From assembly GCF_030915405.1 (NCBI RefSeq), contig NZ_CP133262.1, positions 5,089,057 to 5,153,056 of the forward strand: a stretch of 64,000 nt of DNA. Direction: 5' to 3'. Below the pieces are notes generated by a model. It did not search any database. It saw only the letters and a program-made list of their open reading frames with translations, and was not told the DNA's origin. The stretch comes from Neobacillus nitrireducens. Lineage in GTDB: Bacteria; Bacillota; Bacilli; Bacillales; Cytobacillaceae. A program made the position numbers and the translations under genes. Positions within the stretch are counted from its first letter, which is position 1. Every line of letters begins with the position of its first letter. Positions 52,817 through 61,460 of this stretch are shown piece by piece.

Positions 52817-52842
52817 ACGCCAGCTTACAGAGCTGACGTTTA
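52813..52842. terminator. Bidirectional terminator
   Basis: ATAAACGcCAGCT-tacag-AGCTGaCGTTTAT between the kinase and the convergent redox operon. Confidence 0.82.
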
Positions 52843-53406
52843 TTAACATTTAAGATTTTTGCGGTTGGAGCTTTGATGTTTCTCAGCATTATCGGTGATC
52901 CTAATAAACAATAGGACGATCATTAGAAGGCTCGAAAAAGAGTAAATAAATAACGCCCACGGTTCACTTGAATCCGTCCCAATCGCAAGTCCATGGATAA
53001 GCATTAAAATCCAAGCAGGGAACACGGCAAAATGAATATACTTCCACTTCTTAAACCCCAATTTCTTCATGAAAAAATCGGAGGATAGTGCGACAAGGAA
53101 AAACAGATAAAATGAGAGTGTTCCCAATGCGGAAAATAACGATTCGTTTTCGGCATGAAAAGGGATGAATAGCTCATCTAGTGAGTAGGGAACAAATTGA
53201 TCCTGCCAAATTAAGATGATATGAAAGATGATCGTAAGCAATCCATACCAGCTGCTTTTCTGGTGTAACGAAAGGAGCATTGCTTTCTTTTTCTTCAGTT
53301 TTGACAATGATTGAACTAATCCAAGAGAAAGGGATAGGGTTAGGAAGTAGTACCCCAAGAATCCTGACGTACGGATTAATGTCCAAGAAGAAAATAATTC
53401 GGTCAC
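52843..53406 (-). CDS. Ferric-reductase-like transmembrane protein
   Basis: A 187-residue membrane protein with about five helices: IRTSGFLGYYFLTLSLSLGL, WYGLLTIIFHIILIW, LGTLSFYLFFLVAL, YIHFAVFPAWILMLIHGLAI and LLMIVLLFIR. The helix histidines (LHQK, IIFHII, KYIHFAVF, LIHG) could bind heme as in ferric-reductase-like/MsrQ membrane domains. It would pass electrons across the membrane. Its start overlaps the stop of the ApbE gene by four bases, so the two are coupled. Confidence 0.78.
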   Translation of the reverse strand: MTELFSSWTLIRTSGFLGYYFLTLSLSLGLVQSLSKLKKKKAMLLSLHQKSSWYGLLTIIFHIILIWQDQFVPYSLDELFIPFHAENESLFSALGTLSFYLFFLVALSSDFFMKKLGFKKWKYIHFAVFPAWILMLIHGLAIGTDSSEPWALFIYSFSSLLMIVLLFIRITDNAEKHQSSNRKNLKC

Positions 53407-54350
53407 ATCAATTCCTCCAATCTACCTGAGATAACCTTCCCCTGATCATTTACAAGAAGATAAGTAAACGCTGAACTTATTTTTTTTAATTGGCTTTTTA
53501 TATTTTTCACTTCTTCGATGAGACAAAGTTTTGCTCCGACTTCTGCATCCAGGCAATTTTCTGAAATGACTGTCGCTTGGATGATATGATTCTCAGCAGG
53601 AAAACCAGTCTTTCCATTTAAGATATGATGCTTCACTTCATTTCCTTTGGTCCAACTCCGATAAATTACATTTGAAGTTGCGATACTGCCATTTTTAAGG
53701 CGAAATTGGGCGATTTCTCTATTTTTTTGCAGTGGATGGGCGACACCAATTTTCCATTCCTTTAATCCATCAGACCAAACCGTCATGTCACCACCTCCAT
53801 CAACCATCCCTGCTGAAGCCCCACCAATATGCTTCAACCATTTTGCAGCTGCTTGAACGGTATATCCTTTCCCGATTCCTCCTAAATCAACCTTTCCTTC
53901 AGACGTCCGGGTGACGGTAATCTGTTTTGGATCAAACAAAAATGGAGAGGTTTTGCTGTCAATCAACGGAGGAATAACCTCCTCCTTAACGAATCCATTC
54001 ATTGGGAAGGGAAAAGATAGTTGATATCCATGATATTGGATTTGTGATAGTAAATAGGGCGAAAACGAACTGTTTGTTTTCTGGCGATAATCGTCTGCTC
54101 TTTGTAGGACATCGTAAAGCGGCAGTGATAAATTCATTTTTTGCCCTATTTCTAAATTATTTAATTGCCCTAACTCATTGTCTCCTCCTTGAAATCGAGA
54201 CCACTCCATTTCAACATACCTGACCCATCCTTCGATAACATCTTTCCAATTCGAAATCTTACATTGAGAAATAACAAAATAAAAGGTGGTATTCATAGCG
54301 TCAAAGGTTAATGTTTCAAATGTATCAGGATCTACTTGTTTGTCGATCAC
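53403..54350 (-). CDS. apbE: ApbE-family FAD:protein FMN transferase
   Basis: A protein of about 315 residues with the ApbE signatures: the FDAMNTTFYF start of the domain, VDLGGIGKGYTVQAAAKWL, MVDGGGDMTVWSDG and IATSNVIYRSW with a late HHILNGKTGFPA. It attaches FMN to a Thr or Ser of a partner protein through a Mg2+-dependent reaction. No flavinylation motif was seen in the neighbouring proteins, so the target is unknown. GTG 54350 is nine bases after AAAGG; GTG 54362 is the alternative. It overlaps the next gene upstream. Confidence 0.82.
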   Translation of the reverse strand: MIDKQVDPDTFETLTFDAMNTTFYFVISQCKISNWKDVIEGWVRYVEMEWSRFQGGDNELGQLNNLEIGQKMNLSLPLYDVLQRADDYRQKTNSSFSPYLLSQIQYHGYQLSFPFPMNGFVKEEVIPPLIDSKTSPFLFDPKQITVTRTSEGKVDLGGIGKGYTVQAAAKWLKHIGGASAGMVDGGGDMTVWSDGLKEWKIGVAHPLQKNREIAQFRLKNGSIATSNVIYRSWTKGNEVKHHILNGKTGFPAENHIIQATVISENCLDAEVGAKLCLIEEVKNIKSQLKKISSAFTYLLVNDQGKVISGRLEELM

Positions 54351-54576
54351 TTTGTTCAACACCTTTCGTTACAACATTATCCCCATTAATTGAATAATTT
54401 GACCAATCTAGTTGAACAAAATCCTTTTCCTCCTTGCTCATTGAATTTGTAATGATGGATTGATCGGATGTCAGGTTCTGACCCTGTTGATTCGTGCCAA
54501 CCTGACTAATTACAAATGCGGAAAGCGCAGTACCTGTCACCCCGATAAGCCACTTTGATTTTTTAGATTTTGCCAT
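54325..54576 (-). CDS. Small membrane-anchored protein of the redox operon
   Basis: An 83-residue protein with a basic start and one hydrophobic segment (WLIGVTGTALSAFVISQV), then an outside soluble tail. It overlaps the start of the ApbE gene, which indicates translational coupling. It has no flavinylation motif in the usual form. Its unknown tail might hold the ApbE target or a binding partner. AAAGGAG lies upstream of the ATG. Confidence 0.6.
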   Translation of the reverse strand: MAKSKKSKWLIGVTGTALSAFVISQVGTNQQGQNLTSDQSIITNSMSKEEKDFVQLDWSNYSINGDNVVTKGVEQSDRQTSRS

Positions 54577-54591
54577 AATGTTTACACTCCT

Positions 54592-55209
54592 TTAAATTGA
54601 TTGAAAGACCAGTGCCCTTTTTGTGTTATCGAAAGAAATTCGGTAGCCAAGTGCATTTGCAGCCACTGAAATAGGAAGATAGATGGAATTCTCATAGGCG
54701 GTTGCTTGAGTTGGCATCGGTGTTTTAATCTTATTTTCAAACGCTGCGTTTGATCCTGCTCTAATGGCTAATTCTAGATCTCCTTTTTGTAAGACTGCTA
54801 TCTTACTTTGCTGATAGAACTTGACTCGAGCACCTAAGAGTTCGGAAATACGATCAACAGAAACAAGTAACTGTCCTTCTCCTGGGATAAAGAAGACACT
54901 TGTTTCGTTACCTTCCACCAGAACAGTTAACTCAGCAGGTTCATTAATTGGCAAAGGATTGTCTGGGTTGTTCCTTGCCTCGCGAGACCAGACATTCCAA
55001 TATTCTGATGGTTGTAGATTAGTGACTTGATTTTGTAGCGCGTCCCAGTTTTCATCATCATCCTCATTTGATTCTTGATAAAATTCAGATCTTTCATCAT
55101 CATCGTCATCATGGTCGTGTCCATCATCTGCTATCACGCGGGTTCCAATTGAAATTACCGTGATGAGGATAGCCAACATCGAAATTAACTTTTTCCATTT
55201 TTTGTTCAC
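54592..55209 (-). CDS. Secreted stalk-domain (copper amine oxidase N-like) protein with metal-rich tract
   Basis: A 205-residue exported protein. A signal segment (ISMLAILITVISIGTRVIA) is followed by an acidic and histidine-rich tract DDGHDHDDDDDERS (about 28-41), then a stalk domain like the copper amine oxidase N-terminal domain (about 90-205) with LLVSVDRISELLGARVKF and IYLPISVAANALGYRISFD. The tract could bind metal. It is the first gene of the operon with ApbE and the ferric-reductase-like protein. The start is GTG with AAGGAGG eight bases upstream. Confidence 0.72.
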   Translation of the reverse strand: MNKKWKKLISMLAILITVISIGTRVIADDGHDHDDDDDERSEFYQESNEDDDENWDALQNQVTNLQPSEYWNVWSREARNNPDNPLPINEPAELTVLVEGNETSVFFIPGEGQLLVSVDRISELLGARVKFYQQSKIAVLQKGDLELAIRAGSNAAFENKIKTPMPTQATAYENSIYLPISVAANALGYRISFDNTKRALVFQSI

Positions 55210-55351
55210 CTTTTTGTCCTCCTTGTACCTTTTTTAAGCATTTTAGTCCACTAATCTGAAAAAAAACTGAAAACAGTAGGGTATAATAAAAAAACATAAT
55301 AAATGTTATATTGGGTAAAGGTATTAAGGCTTACAGAAAAGGGGAATAGTT

Positions 55352-55858
55352 ATGAATCCCATCAATGACCATCTAAAGGAAAACTTAAAAATCTTATTTG
55401 TTGGTTTTAATCCCAGCATCCGTTCGAGTGAGGTAGGTCATCATTATGCCAATCCTAATAACCGCTTTTGGAAAATAGTACACGAAGCAGGGTTAACGCC
55501 ACGGAAGTTTGAAGCAAGTGAGGATGAAAAGCTGTTAGATTTAGGATATGGCTTTACAAATATCGTTGCACGGCCGACGAAGGCAGCAGATGAGATCACG
55601 AAAGAAGAGTACAAAGAGGGGAGAGAAACTTTAAGGAAAAAGATCGAATGGTTAAAGCCTAATGTCGTTTGTTTTGTTGGAAAAGGAGTTTACCAGCAAT
55701 ACAGTGGTGTAAAAGTCATTTCGTGGGGGAAGCAAATAAATGGCTTGGTTCCAGGGGTGATTGATTTCGTGGTACCATCTTCTAGTGGTTTGGTTCGTAT
55801 GAAGATGGAGGAGATTATTGATATCTATAGAGGACTTGTCCCGATACTTGCAGAATAA
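55352..55858 (+). CDS. mug: G/U mismatch-specific DNA glycosylase
   Basis: A 168-residue member of uracil-DNA glycosylase family 2. It has the motif ILFVGFNPSIRSSEVGHHYA with the family Asn, NPNNRFWKIVHEA, and the late VPSSSGLVR helix-loop. It removes U or T from G mismatches. It is divergent from the redox operon. TATAAT (about 55282) and GGGG before ATG support expression. It has its own terminator. Confidence 0.88.
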   Translation: MNPINDHLKENLKILFVGFNPSIRSSEVGHHYANPNNRFWKIVHEAGLTPRKFEASEDEKLLDLGYGFTNIVARPTKAADEITKEEYKEGRETLRKKIEWLKPNVVCFVGKGVYQQYSGVKVISWGKQINGLVPGVIDFVVPSSSGLVRMKMEEIIDIYRGLVPILAE

Positions 55859-55899
55859 AAACATCGACGGTACGTACACAGTTGCCGTCGATGTTTTTC
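55857..55899. terminator. Bidirectional terminator
   Basis: AAAACATCGACGG and CCGTCGATGTTTTT form a strong stem between convergent mug and sqhC. Confidence 0.9.
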
Positions 55900-55904
55900 A
55901 TTTT

Positions 55905-57770
55905 TTACGATTCGAATTTTTTCTGATAGTGTGACAAAGCGATGAGCGGGAAAATGTAGCGATAACTGTGATAGTGAATGTAAAAAGCACCAGCCATTCC
56001 TTGACCCTTTGGATAAGCAGTGGTCCAATCTTCTTTTTCAAGTGAATCTAATAAATAGGTTATTCCTTTTCGAATGTGAGAAGTGGGCTCCTCTGAAATG
56101 GATATCAGGGTATCAAGTGCCCAGCCTGAATGGGTTAAGGTGCTTGCTTGTAAGGGCACGTATGTTTTTTTCCTATCGCTATGGCATGACTCTCCCCAAC
56201 CGCCATCGCCATTTTGAATACTAAGTAACCAATTAACAGCCCTTTGAATCGAAGAGTGACCAGTAGGTATTCCCGCTGCCACTAAACCGGTTACGGCTCC
56301 CCACGTTCCATATAGATAACAAACACCCCATCTTCCATACCAGGAACCGTTCATTAATTGATTTTTCAACAGCCAATTGACTCCTTTTTGGATGGCCTTG
56401 TGGTCTCTTGATAGATTCGTATAATTACCCAAAAATTCCAGGGTCCGTCCTGTAATATCTGCACAGGAGGGATCAGTTAGCAAAAATTCCCCTTTTTCAA
56501 GTGGAAGGAATTCAAACAGCTTTGTATCGGTGTTTTTTTCAAACGCCGCCCAGCCGCCATCGTCATTTTGCATCGACAATAGCCACTCCAGACCCCGATC
56601 CCAGGCATGTCTATCGTGTGGAACGAGTCTAGAGAGCGAGCGAAGTGAGGCAGTTGTATCATCGACATCGGGATTCATTGTATTGACCTCGGAAAAGCCC
56701 CACCCTCCAGGTAAAGTCTTTGGATTATGGATGACCCAATCACCGAATTTATGCTGCTGCTTCTCTAGCAGATAACGATTGGCTTCTACGACCATTGAAT
56801 CGTCTGATGAAACCCCAGCGGCTTGAAGGGAATAACCAATCAAGGAAGTGTTCCAGATATTAGCCGTTGTATACTGCATATGAGGGGTTCCGTTAATTTC
56901 ACATTTCATCGCAAACAATCCATTCAGGGCTTTTGTAATGATAGGTTCCGTTTTCTTATATCCTAATGAGAGTAGCGCAAAGATCAGTAAAAAGGTACTG
57001 CTGAAATAACTATAAAAGGTGCCATCCGGTTCTAGGTGGTCGAGCATATACTTTTTGGCTCGTTCTATCGCTAGCTGATGAAGCTGCTCGGGTAAGCCCA
57101 TTAATCTTTTCACTCCATCCTCGATAAACGAAAATAAGGAGCGATATTCAGAAGAACGAAACCAAGAATTATCCTGATTACGGTGTATATGCAGTTCGGA
57201 AAGATTAGGGCTATTCTTTGTCTTAATAAAAAATTTATTGTCAGCAAGTAGAATAATTGGAGTAAGATTGGCTCGGCCAAATACGGATAAAGAGTAGAAA
57301 TTAATCGGAAAGTAGTGTGGTAAGAGTATGAATTCAATCGGGAGAGGGGAGAAATCCGGCCAAATATATTGCCCTGTTAAAGAAAGCATCACTTTTGTAA
57401 ATATACTAACTTCTTCTAAGCCCCCTTTGGATAAAATAAACCTTTTTGCTGCACGCAAGCGTTTGTCATCTTTCTTTGTATATCCCGAATACAATAAAGC
57501 GTAATAAGCTTCTACGGTCGCACTCAAGTTTCCATCGCCTTCATCATAATAAAGTTTCCATGCCCCGTTTTTTTCTTGCTTACTTAAGATCCTTGAAACT
57601 AAGCCTTGAATTAATTCTTCATCATTTAATTCCAATGTCCGCAATAAAATGATCATATAAGCATCAGTTGACAGCCCTGTTTCAAAGGGGTAGTTCCAAG
57701 ATCCGTCGGGAGATTGGTCTTTCCTTAGCCTTTCAATAATCCAATCGATGCCCTTTTTTGTATTAATCAT
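55905..57770 (-). CDS. sqhC: Terpene cyclase of the squalene-hopene/sporulenol type
   Basis: A 621-residue cyclase with the class II acid motif NPDVDDTTASLRSL (about residue 366) and many QW-like repeats such as QDNDGGWAAF-type, QNGDGGWGES and GSWYGRWGVCYLYGTWGA. Length fits B. subtilis SqhC, the tetraprenyl-beta-curcumene cyclase that makes sporulenol in spores, better than the 630-plus-residue hopanoid form; both types share this fold. It works on the inner membrane face. It is a single gene with a terminator to mug. Confidence 0.88.
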   Translation of the reverse strand: MINTKKGIDWIIERLRKDQSPDGSWNYPFETGLSTDAYMIILLRTLELNDEELIQGLVSRILSKQEKNGAWKLYYDEGDGNLSATVEAYYALLYSGYTKKDDKRLRAAKRFILSKGGLEEVSIFTKVMLSLTGQYIWPDFSPLPIEFILLPHYFPINFYSLSVFGRANLTPIILLADNKFFIKTKNSPNLSELHIHRNQDNSWFRSSEYRSLFSFIEDGVKRLMGLPEQLHQLAIERAKKYMLDHLEPDGTFYSYFSSTFLLIFALLSLGYKKTEPIITKALNGLFAMKCEINGTPHMQYTTANIWNTSLIGYSLQAAGVSSDDSMVVEANRYLLEKQQHKFGDWVIHNPKTLPGGWGFSEVNTMNPDVDDTTASLRSLSRLVPHDRHAWDRGLEWLLSMQNDDGGWAAFEKNTDTKLFEFLPLEKGEFLLTDPSCADITGRTLEFLGNYTNLSRDHKAIQKGVNWLLKNQLMNGSWYGRWGVCYLYGTWGAVTGLVAAGIPTGHSSIQRAVNWLLSIQNGDGGWGESCHSDRKKTYVPLQASTLTHSGWALDTLISISEEPTSHIRKGITYLLDSLEKEDWTTAYPKGQGMAGAFYIHYHSYRYIFPLIALSHYQKKFES

Positions 57771-57853
57771 AGTTAAGTACTCCTTCCTCTCCCGGAAAAT
57801 TATTCTCTTTCATACATATTCCGATAGTGGAAGGAGAATTACGAAAGGAGGCC

Positions 57854-58982
57854 ATGTGCCATATTTTTTACGAGAAATCGCGAGAAGTCACCACTTGAAT
57901 TGATTAGAGACGAATTAAAGAAGAAAAGCAAACAAACATATTTGCCGCCATTGATTACAAAAAGCGAAGGGACACTTTTAGAACAAATAAAAAAGGAGAC
58001 ACAGGAACATAACATAAATAATGTCACAAGAACAAAGGCCTACCTTGAATTTTACCTTCACCATCCGGAAATCCATTGGGCTTTTCTCGGGCATATGGTC
58101 TCACGGAATGGCGGTTGGAATATGACGGACCTTAAAGGCGAATTCCTTACCCGTTTACTTTCAAAAATAGAGAGAGAGACCTTCTTTGCCTTTTTGGAGC
58201 GTGGAAATTGGTTGATCTTTCAAGATGTTTACCCGCAATTCTTGTTGTATAGGGAAGGCCTAAAGCAAAATAAACCGCTTTTTCATTTATGTTCGTATCT
58301 AAACATTTCAACCTTTATGGAAACGATATGGAATCACTTTTGGAGCAATCAAGAAACCTACATCCTCGCCATCGCGCTGATTATTAATGAACAAAGTTAT
58401 TTGGAAAAGCGAGTGGTCCAAAATCCTATTTACCAAAAAGGGGTGATAAATAAACTCGAATTTCTCCTCCAGGATTTGTTTTCTTTTAACCATATCCTCT
58501 TTCCTTTTGGAAAAAGAAACCTTGTCGGACAAACACTTCATCAGTTTGAATCATTGAATGAACGGATTTTACTTGGAAAAAGATTATATGATGTCCTTTT
58601 TAAAAACAAGGAGCGTCTAAAACAAGTGTTGGAGTGGGCAAAAACACAGCCGCATACGGGCTCAAGGAAGGATTACTGGCCGCATATTTTTAATAACGTC
58701 AACGAAGGAATTCCCGGCTTTGCCTACCAAACGCGTTTAAAAGCCTGTCAGTTGAGGCCGCAAGCAAGAAGAATATATAGTCCGGTCCTTGAAAATGCTT
58801 GGAAGAATAGGAGTCAGTCGGAAGCCGAAAAAGGGGATTGGTTTGAAGATCCTTTTGTTGTTGAATATTTACTAGATGACAATGAAAAAATTGACGGGGA
58901 GATTAGAAATGAATACTGTAAAACACTGGAAAGACTCGAACTCGCAGCGATCGCTAAAAAAGCGATATCGATTTTGGATTAA
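57854..58982 (+). CDS. DUF2515 (YppC-like) protein, N-terminus split by a possible frameshift
   Basis: From TTG 57900 a 360-residue soluble protein reads in one frame with conserved DUF2515 blocks FLGHMVSRNGGWNMTDLKGE, NWLIFQDVYPQFLLY and HIFNNVNEGIPGFA. That TTG has no ribosome site. The good site AAAGGAGG lies at 57844-57851 before ATG 57854 and GTG 57856, and the coding pattern continues upstream (FFTRNREKSPLELIRDELKK) in the downstream frame. A T6 run (57864-57869) separates the frames: GTG would need one more T, ATG one fewer. It may be a sequencing error, a real break, or slippage. Confidence 0.7.
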
Positions 58983-59361
58983 CCCTTCACTTACCGCCGT
59001 TTTTTTAGCTACTTTGCTTGCTACATATTTAGACCTATTTTTTGTAGGAAAAGATATTTATCGATTTCCAATGAGGCCAATGAAGGATACTTTCTCAATC
59101 AATATTGCGTTTACACTTGGGGTACTGCCTGTGCTGGTTTTTATCTTTCTTGAGGCGATGAACCAGGTTAATCGCCGGGGGAAAGTGGGCCTTATCTTAT
59201 TTATTAGCCTGTTGATGCCTATTTTTGAAAAGTTTGCTGAAGTGATGGGGTGGTTTGAGCATACCGCGAACTGGAAACACCTCTATACGTTTATTGGATA
59301 CCTTTTATTTTTAACGTTAATTTATTTATTTTACACATGGATGAAAAAACGAAAAGGTTAA
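58909..59361 (+). CDS. Membrane protein, CBO0543-like
   Basis: A 150-residue protein with four hydrophobic helices (LTAVFLATLLATYLDLFFVG, FTLGVLPVLVFIFLEAM, GLILFISLLMPIFEKFAEVM, LYTFIGYLLFLTLIYLFY) between basic ends. The layout fits small CBO0543-type spore-former membrane proteins of unknown function. ATG 58909 is seven bases after GGGGAG and the gene overlaps the last 74 bases of the DUF2515 gene, so the two are coupled. Confidence 0.65.
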   Translation: MNTVKHWKDSNSQRSLKKRYRFWINPSLTAVFLATLLATYLDLFFVGKDIYRFPMRPMKDTFSINIAFTLGVLPVLVFIFLEAMNQVNRRGKVGLILFISLLMPIFEKFAEVMGWFEHTANWKHLYTFIGYLLFLTLIYLFYTWMKKRKG

Positions 59362-59363
59362 CA

Positions 59364-59476
59364 TACAAAAAGCCGAGACTCACATCTCGGCTTTTGCGAT
59401 GTAACCTAAGTTACACCTTGCCCCTTCCGTCCGTACAGTGGTTAAGTGTCCCGCAACAAGCGAATGTTCGGAAGGG
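59364..59476 (-). ncRNA. Candidate minus-strand small RNA
   Basis: On the minus strand a perfect TATAAT (59482-59487) precedes a 9-bp stem CCCCTTCCG (59477-59469) with CGGAAGGGG (59429-59421), then a small TAAC/GTTA arm and a strong terminator AAAAGCCGAGA-N6-TCTCGGCTTTTTG (59395-59366). The RNA would be about 110 nt with its 5' end at the stem. The -35 is poor. The terminator also serves the plus-strand gene ending at 59361. It lies between that gene and ppiB. Confidence 0.45.
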
Positions 59477-59603
59477 GTACTATTATAGTACCACAACCAT
59501 AGGAGAAATATAACCAATAGAAGAAAAATGGGTTCCTAAACTTTCTTTTCTTCAATGAAAAGTGTATGATAAAAATGATTTTTACATAAAGGAGTGTTTT
59601 CTA

Positions 59604-60044
59604 ATGGCTAAAAAAGGATACATAGTAATGGAAAATGGAGAGAAAATGGAGCTTGAATTCTACCCGAATGAAGCGCCTAATACAGTAGCTAACTTTGAGA
59701 AATTGGCTAATGAAGGCTTTTATGATGGAGTTATTTTTCACAGAGTAATCCCAGGCTTTGTATCACAAGGGGGAGATCCTACTGGCACAGGAATGGGTGG
59801 TAGTGGAACAACTATTAAATGTGAAACTCAAGGAAATCCGCATAAGCATGTAGCAGGTTCTTTATCAATGGCTCATGCAGGTAAAGATACAGGCTCATCT
59901 CAGTTCTTTATTGTTCATGAGCCACAGCCTCATTTAAATGGTGTTCATACTGTTTTTGGACAAGTTACTTCAGGTTTAGAAACTGCGCTTAATATGAGAA
60001 ATGGTGACAAAATGAAAGAAGTAAAAGTATTTGATGCTGAATAG
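59604..60044 (+). CDS. ppiB: Peptidyl-prolyl cis-trans isomerase B (cyclophilin)
   Basis: A 146-residue cytoplasmic cyclophilin with APNTVANFEKLANEGFYDGV, FHRVIPGFVSQGGDPTGTG, LSMAHAGKDTGSSQFFIVHE and PHLNGVHTVFGQVTSGLE, close to B. subtilis PpiB. It speeds up proline isomerisation in folding proteins. ATG 59604 is nine bases after AAAGGAG; an ATG 14 codons earlier has no site. Monocistronic. Confidence 0.93.
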   Translation: MAKKGYIVMENGEKMELEFYPNEAPNTVANFEKLANEGFYDGVIFHRVIPGFVSQGGDPTGTGMGGSGTTIKCETQGNPHKHVAGSLSMAHAGKDTGSSQFFIVHEPQPHLNGVHTVFGQVTSGLETALNMRNGDKMKEVKVFDAE

Positions 60045-60140
60045 GTAACTCAAGGAGGGCTATTTTAGCTCTCTTTTTTTTGTCTAATTTATGATCGGAT
60101 GGGGCAAATTAACCTCAAAAATCTATATTGGGGGTCATTT

Positions 60141-60942
60141 ATGAAAAAATTTGTGTTTATCCTGGTTCCGTTAATAATATTTACTTTTCAACAACCGACT
60201 TCAGCTGAAAAAATGGAACCCAAAGAATTAAAGGCAGCGGTTATCATTGATGATTTCGGTGGTGGTACGGGTGGAGTACGGGACTTTCTCGAAGGGGACA
60301 TACCGATTACTGCCGCAGTTATGCCGTTTACAGATCACTCAAAAGAACATGCAAAATGGGCACATAAATACGGGATCGAAGTGATGATTCATTTATCAAT
60401 GGAACCGAAAAGAGGAAAGAGATCATGGCTCGGGCCAAGACCCATCACGAATGATCTTTCACCTGCAGAAGTAAGGCAAATTGTCGAGGATGCGATTAAA
60501 GATGTTCCTTATGCGGTAGGCATAAATAACCATATGGGCTCCCTGGCTGTTGAAAATGAACAAATAGTTCGTGCAATCGTTGAGGTTGCAAAGGAAAGAA
60601 GATTATTTATAATCGACAGTGCAACAAGTCCAAATACAAAATTTCCGAAAATAGCTGAAGAACTGGGCGTCCCCATATTAAAAAGAGATATGTTTTTACG
60701 ATATATCCTCGTCAGCGCATGTTCGAAACCAAATGATAAGACTAGCTAAGATAACAGAAATTAAAGGCACGGGAATTGCAATAGGGCATGTCGGAATAAC
60801 TGGGAAGGTTTGTTCGATTGGGGTCTTTCAAGCAATAGACGAATTCAATAAACGAAATATAAAAATAGTCCCAGCTTCTAAGCTGTTTTCCGACAAGGTA
60901 GCAAAAAAGTATTTTATCCCCTTCAAAAAAGGCAGCAAATAA
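60141..60942 (+). pseudogene. Divergent polysaccharide deacetylase (YibQ-like), broken by a frameshift
   Basis: The protein starts with a signal peptide (FVFILVPLIIFTFQQPTSA) and reads AAVIIDDFGGGTGG, AVMPFTDHSKEHAKWAHKYG, VMIHLSMEPKRGK, NNHMGSLAV up to KRDMFL at about base 60698. There the frame changes. The continuation SSSAHVRNQMIRLAKITEI, then AIGHVGITG, FNKRNIKIVPASKLFS is in the +1 frame and ends at 60942. One extra base (C 60699) or two missing bases after the T5 run explain this. Joined, it matches the divergent polysaccharide deacetylase family. It is a recent break or an assembly error. Confidence 0.82.
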
Positions 60943-61043
60943 CTTAAAGGGTTATTCCGTTTCCTATCGCAAAACGTCAATTTGCATAGGGAAGTGAACC
61001 AATTCCTCATTCTTGTATCGATTTTTCGTAGGTATGAGAATTC

Positions 61044-61229
61044 TTAGGCGGAAAATTTCCGTCTAATGTTTATAAAGGAAGCTAAAGCAGCAGATATAGG
61101 CGGAGATATTCCGCTTAACTGCTCTAAATAAGAAAAAATCTAAAGATTTTGATTATATAAGCGGAAAAAATCCCCTTATTTTTAAGGAAATATAGGTATT
61201 TCCCAATTTAGCCGGAATTTCTCCGTTTA
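61044..61229. repeat. Four short GCGGA palindromes
   Basis: TTAGGCGGAAAATTTCCGTCTAA (61044-61066; palindrome, 23 bases), TAGGCGGA-gatat-TCCGCTTA (61097-61117), TAAGCGGA-aaaaa-TCCCCTTA (about 61158-61178) and TAGCCGGAATTTCTCCG (61208-61226) are variants of one palindrome, about 45-65 bases apart. The core GCGGA(A) is also the core of the repeat at 46241. The 687-base gap holds no gene. Confidence 0.65.
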
Positions 61230-61340
61230 TTTTTCAAACACAGTGAAATCAACATTCAATTATAACAGAACCTAACCAATATTTTCTGTATATCAATTTG
61301 TAAGTGAAAATGTAGTGTATTTTGCTGACGACACTGGCAA

Positions 61341-61460
61341 TTGTCCCCCCCCCATTTTAATATACTAATTGCACTACAAATTCTTCCTAAATAATTATTG
61401 AAATCCCATTATATCAACAAAAGGGACCTCCAAATTACCATACAATTTGAAGGTCTTTTT
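61341..61460 (+). other. Possible small transcription unit with C9 tract and terminator
   Basis: TTGTCC (61341-61346) and TATACT (61361-61366) are 14 bases apart, with a C9 run (61345-61353) in the spacer. About 60 bases later GACCTCCAAATT pairs with AATTTGAAGGTC (61425-61455) before TTTTT, a clear terminator. No gene precedes it. It may mark a small RNA; the spacer is too short for a normal promoter unless the C run varies. Confidence 0.35.
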
